The position numbers and the translations under genes were made by a program. A DNA stretch of 64,000 nt from Roseateles depolymerans (GTDB lineage: Bacteria > Pseudomonadota > Gammaproteobacteria > Burkholderiales > Burkholderiaceae_C). The stretch lies in contig NZ_QUMT01000002.1 in the NCBI RefSeq assembly GCF_003387155.1, positions 1,245,694 through 1,309,693 of the forward strand, written 5' to 3'. The notes beneath the pieces are model-generated. The model ran no database searches and was not told the DNA's origin. It was given only the letters and a program-made list of their open reading frames with translations. Of the stretch, positions 62,975 through 64,000 are shown in pieces (the stretch's first letter is position 1; each line of letters begins with the position of its first letter).

Positions 62975-63685
62975 CCCCAGATAGGCCGCCCGCACCTTCG
63001 GATCACTCAACAGGGTCCGACCTTCCCCCTGCATCGTCACCAACCCCGACTCCATCACATAGCCGCGGTTGGCCAACTCCAGCGCCCGACTGGCGTTCTG
63101 CTCCACCAGCAGCACCGTCACGCCCTGCTGGTGAATGTCGTTCACCACCTCGAAGATCTTGTCCACCATGATCGGGGACAAACCCATCGACGGCTCGTCC
63201 AGCAGCAGCAGCTTCGGCCGGGCCATCAGCGCACGACCCATCGCCAGCATCTGCTGCTCACCACCGGACATGGTGCCCGCCAGCTGATTGCGACGTTCCT
63301 TCAGACGCGGGAACAGCGCAAACACCTTCTCGATGTCCGCCTGGATTTCCTTGTCCCGACGGATATGCGCACCCATCTGCAGGTTCTCGGTGATCGTCAT
63401 GCGCGTGAACGTGCCCCGACCTTCCGGCACCATCACCAGCCCTTGCTTGACCAGATCCCAGGCGCCGCGGCCCTTGATCGACTGGCCCAGGAACTTCACC
63501 TCGCCGCCTTGCAGCGACTGCAGGCCGGTCACCGCCTTCAGCGTGGTCGTCTTGCCCGCGCCGTTGGCGCCGATCAGGCTCACCAGCTCGCCCTCGCGCA
63601 CCTCGAAATCCACGCCCTTGACGGCCTGGATGCCGCCGTAAGCGACTGCCAGCCCCTGGACCTGGAGCAGGATGTTGTCTGCCAT
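62969..63685 (-). CDS. livF: Branched-chain amino-acid ABC transporter ATP-binding protein LivF
   Basis: 238 residues. Walker A GANGAGKTT, Q-loop, signature TMSGGEQQMLAMGRAL, Walker B LLLLDEPSMGL and switch His region VLLVEQNASRAL. LivF and LivG form the ATPase pair of the high-affinity branched-chain amino-acid importer. Lies 30 bp downstream of livG. Confidence 0.96.
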   Translation of the reverse strand: MADNILLQVQGLAVAYGGIQAVKGVDFEVREGELVSLIGANGAGKTTTLKAVTGLQSLQGGEVKFLGQSIKGRGAWDLVKQGLVMVPEGRGTFTRMTITENLQMGAHIRRDKEIQADIEKVFALFPRLKERRNQLAGTMSGGEQQMLAMGRALMARPKLLLLDEPSMGLSPIMVDKIFEVVNDIHQQGVTVLLVEQNASRALELANRGYVMESGLVTMQGEGRTLLSDPKVRAAYLGE

Positions 63686-63715
63686 CTTGTTCGTTTCCTT
63701 GTCTGTCTGGCCGCG

Positions 63716-64000
63716 TCAGTGCGCCGCATGCGCCGCATGGGCGCCCAGGTAAGCCTCGATCACCTTCTCATTGCGCTGCACATCCGCAGGTGTGCCTTCC
63801 GCAATCTGCTTGCCGTAGTCCAGCACCGTCACCCGGTCGCACAGACCCATCACCAGCTTCACATCGTGCTCGATCAGCAAGATGGTGCGGCCGTCGTTGC
63901 GGATGCGGTCGATCAGCTCGCGCAGCACCACCTTCTCGGTGGCGTTCATGCCGGCGGCCGGCTCGTCCAGCGCGATCAGCTTGGGATCGGTGGCCAGCGC
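63716..64000 (-). CDS. livG: Branched-chain amino-acid ABC transporter ATP-binding protein LivG (5' part beyond window)
   Basis: C-terminal 94 residues seen. Walker B with ALDEPAAGMNATE near the edge, switch His in LLIEHDVKLVMGLCDRV and the LivG-typical tail IAEGTPADVQRNEKVIEAYLG. The last residues AHAAHAAH come from a 9-bp repeat (cgccgcatg, 63722-63739) just before the stop. Continues past the right edge. Confidence 0.95.
   Translation of the reverse strand, partial: ALATDPKLIALDEPAAGMNATEKVVLRELIDRIRNDGRTILLIEHDVKLVMGLCDRVTVLDYGKQIAEGTPADVQRNEKVIEAYLGAHAAHAAH

Overview
The window is a G+C-rich chromosomal segment from a betaproteobacterium of the order Burkholderiales, probably near the Sphaerotilaceae/Comamonadaceae (inference). 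The grounds are a gltA-sdhEBADC-gntR / mdh-citE-like-acnB citric-acid-cycle cluster, a Bug-type periplasmic binding protein, branched-chain amino-acid ABC transport genes and overall gene content. There is no phage, insertion sequence, CRISPR array, rRNA or replication origin. One tRNA gene (Leu, anticodon CAA) is present.

Layout. 1-2476: DNA-repair pair, ligase-associated MBL exonuclease plus ATP-dependent DNA ligase (cut by the window edge). 2604-7078: HD-GYP response regulator, a large orphan prepilin-like protein and a luciferase-like oxidoreductase. 7162-17024: purL, a branched-chain-type binding protein, then a nucleoside-salvage operon (deaminase, nucleoside hydrolase, ribokinase, LacI regulator with a perfect palindromic operator). 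17227-30627: citric-acid-cycle block, leftward gltA-sdhE-sdhB-sdhA-sdhD-sdhC-gntR and rightward mdh-citE-like-exported protein-acnB. A structured repeat and a VapBC-like toxin-antitoxin pair sit between the last two. 30742-33794: a GbsR/MarR-type regulator with two matching operators and a small redox/membrane operon. 33925-45919: free-Met-sulfoxide reductase, cyclic-nucleotide phosphodiesterase, an orphan flagellar-rod-like gene with a sigma-28-type promoter, a degenerate GGDEF protein, exonuclease I, Bug protein, PBP1A, a KAS III enzyme and GMP reductase. 46012-49984: small membrane proteins and a His-rich Spy/CpxP-like protein-ferredoxin-response regulator-histidine kinase module. 50312-64000: valS, a degenerate hydroxyacid-dehydrogenase-like gene, galU, tusA, NUDIX, cysM, tRNA-Leu, rhomboid protease, an SDR, a flavin/Fe-S reductase, a BsmA-like dioxygenase, leucine dehydrogenase, livF and partial livG.

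Two non-coding patterns stand out. First, two elements (26926-27098 and 61413-61515) have long outer inverted repeats (27/28 and 30/30 matching) of unrelated sequence. They share the arm junction and an inner core (CCCGGAAGT...AAG, then a small GGA-looped hairpin), so arm pairing appears conserved while arm sequence is not. A third multibranched element follows mdh. Second, more than a dozen short degenerate tandem repeats of 9-12 bp lie in spacers, many starting at or overlapping a stop codon. Some have produced repetitive protein tails. These two patterns are the strongest candidates for undescribed biology. The His-rich two-component/ferredoxin module is the best protein-level candidate.
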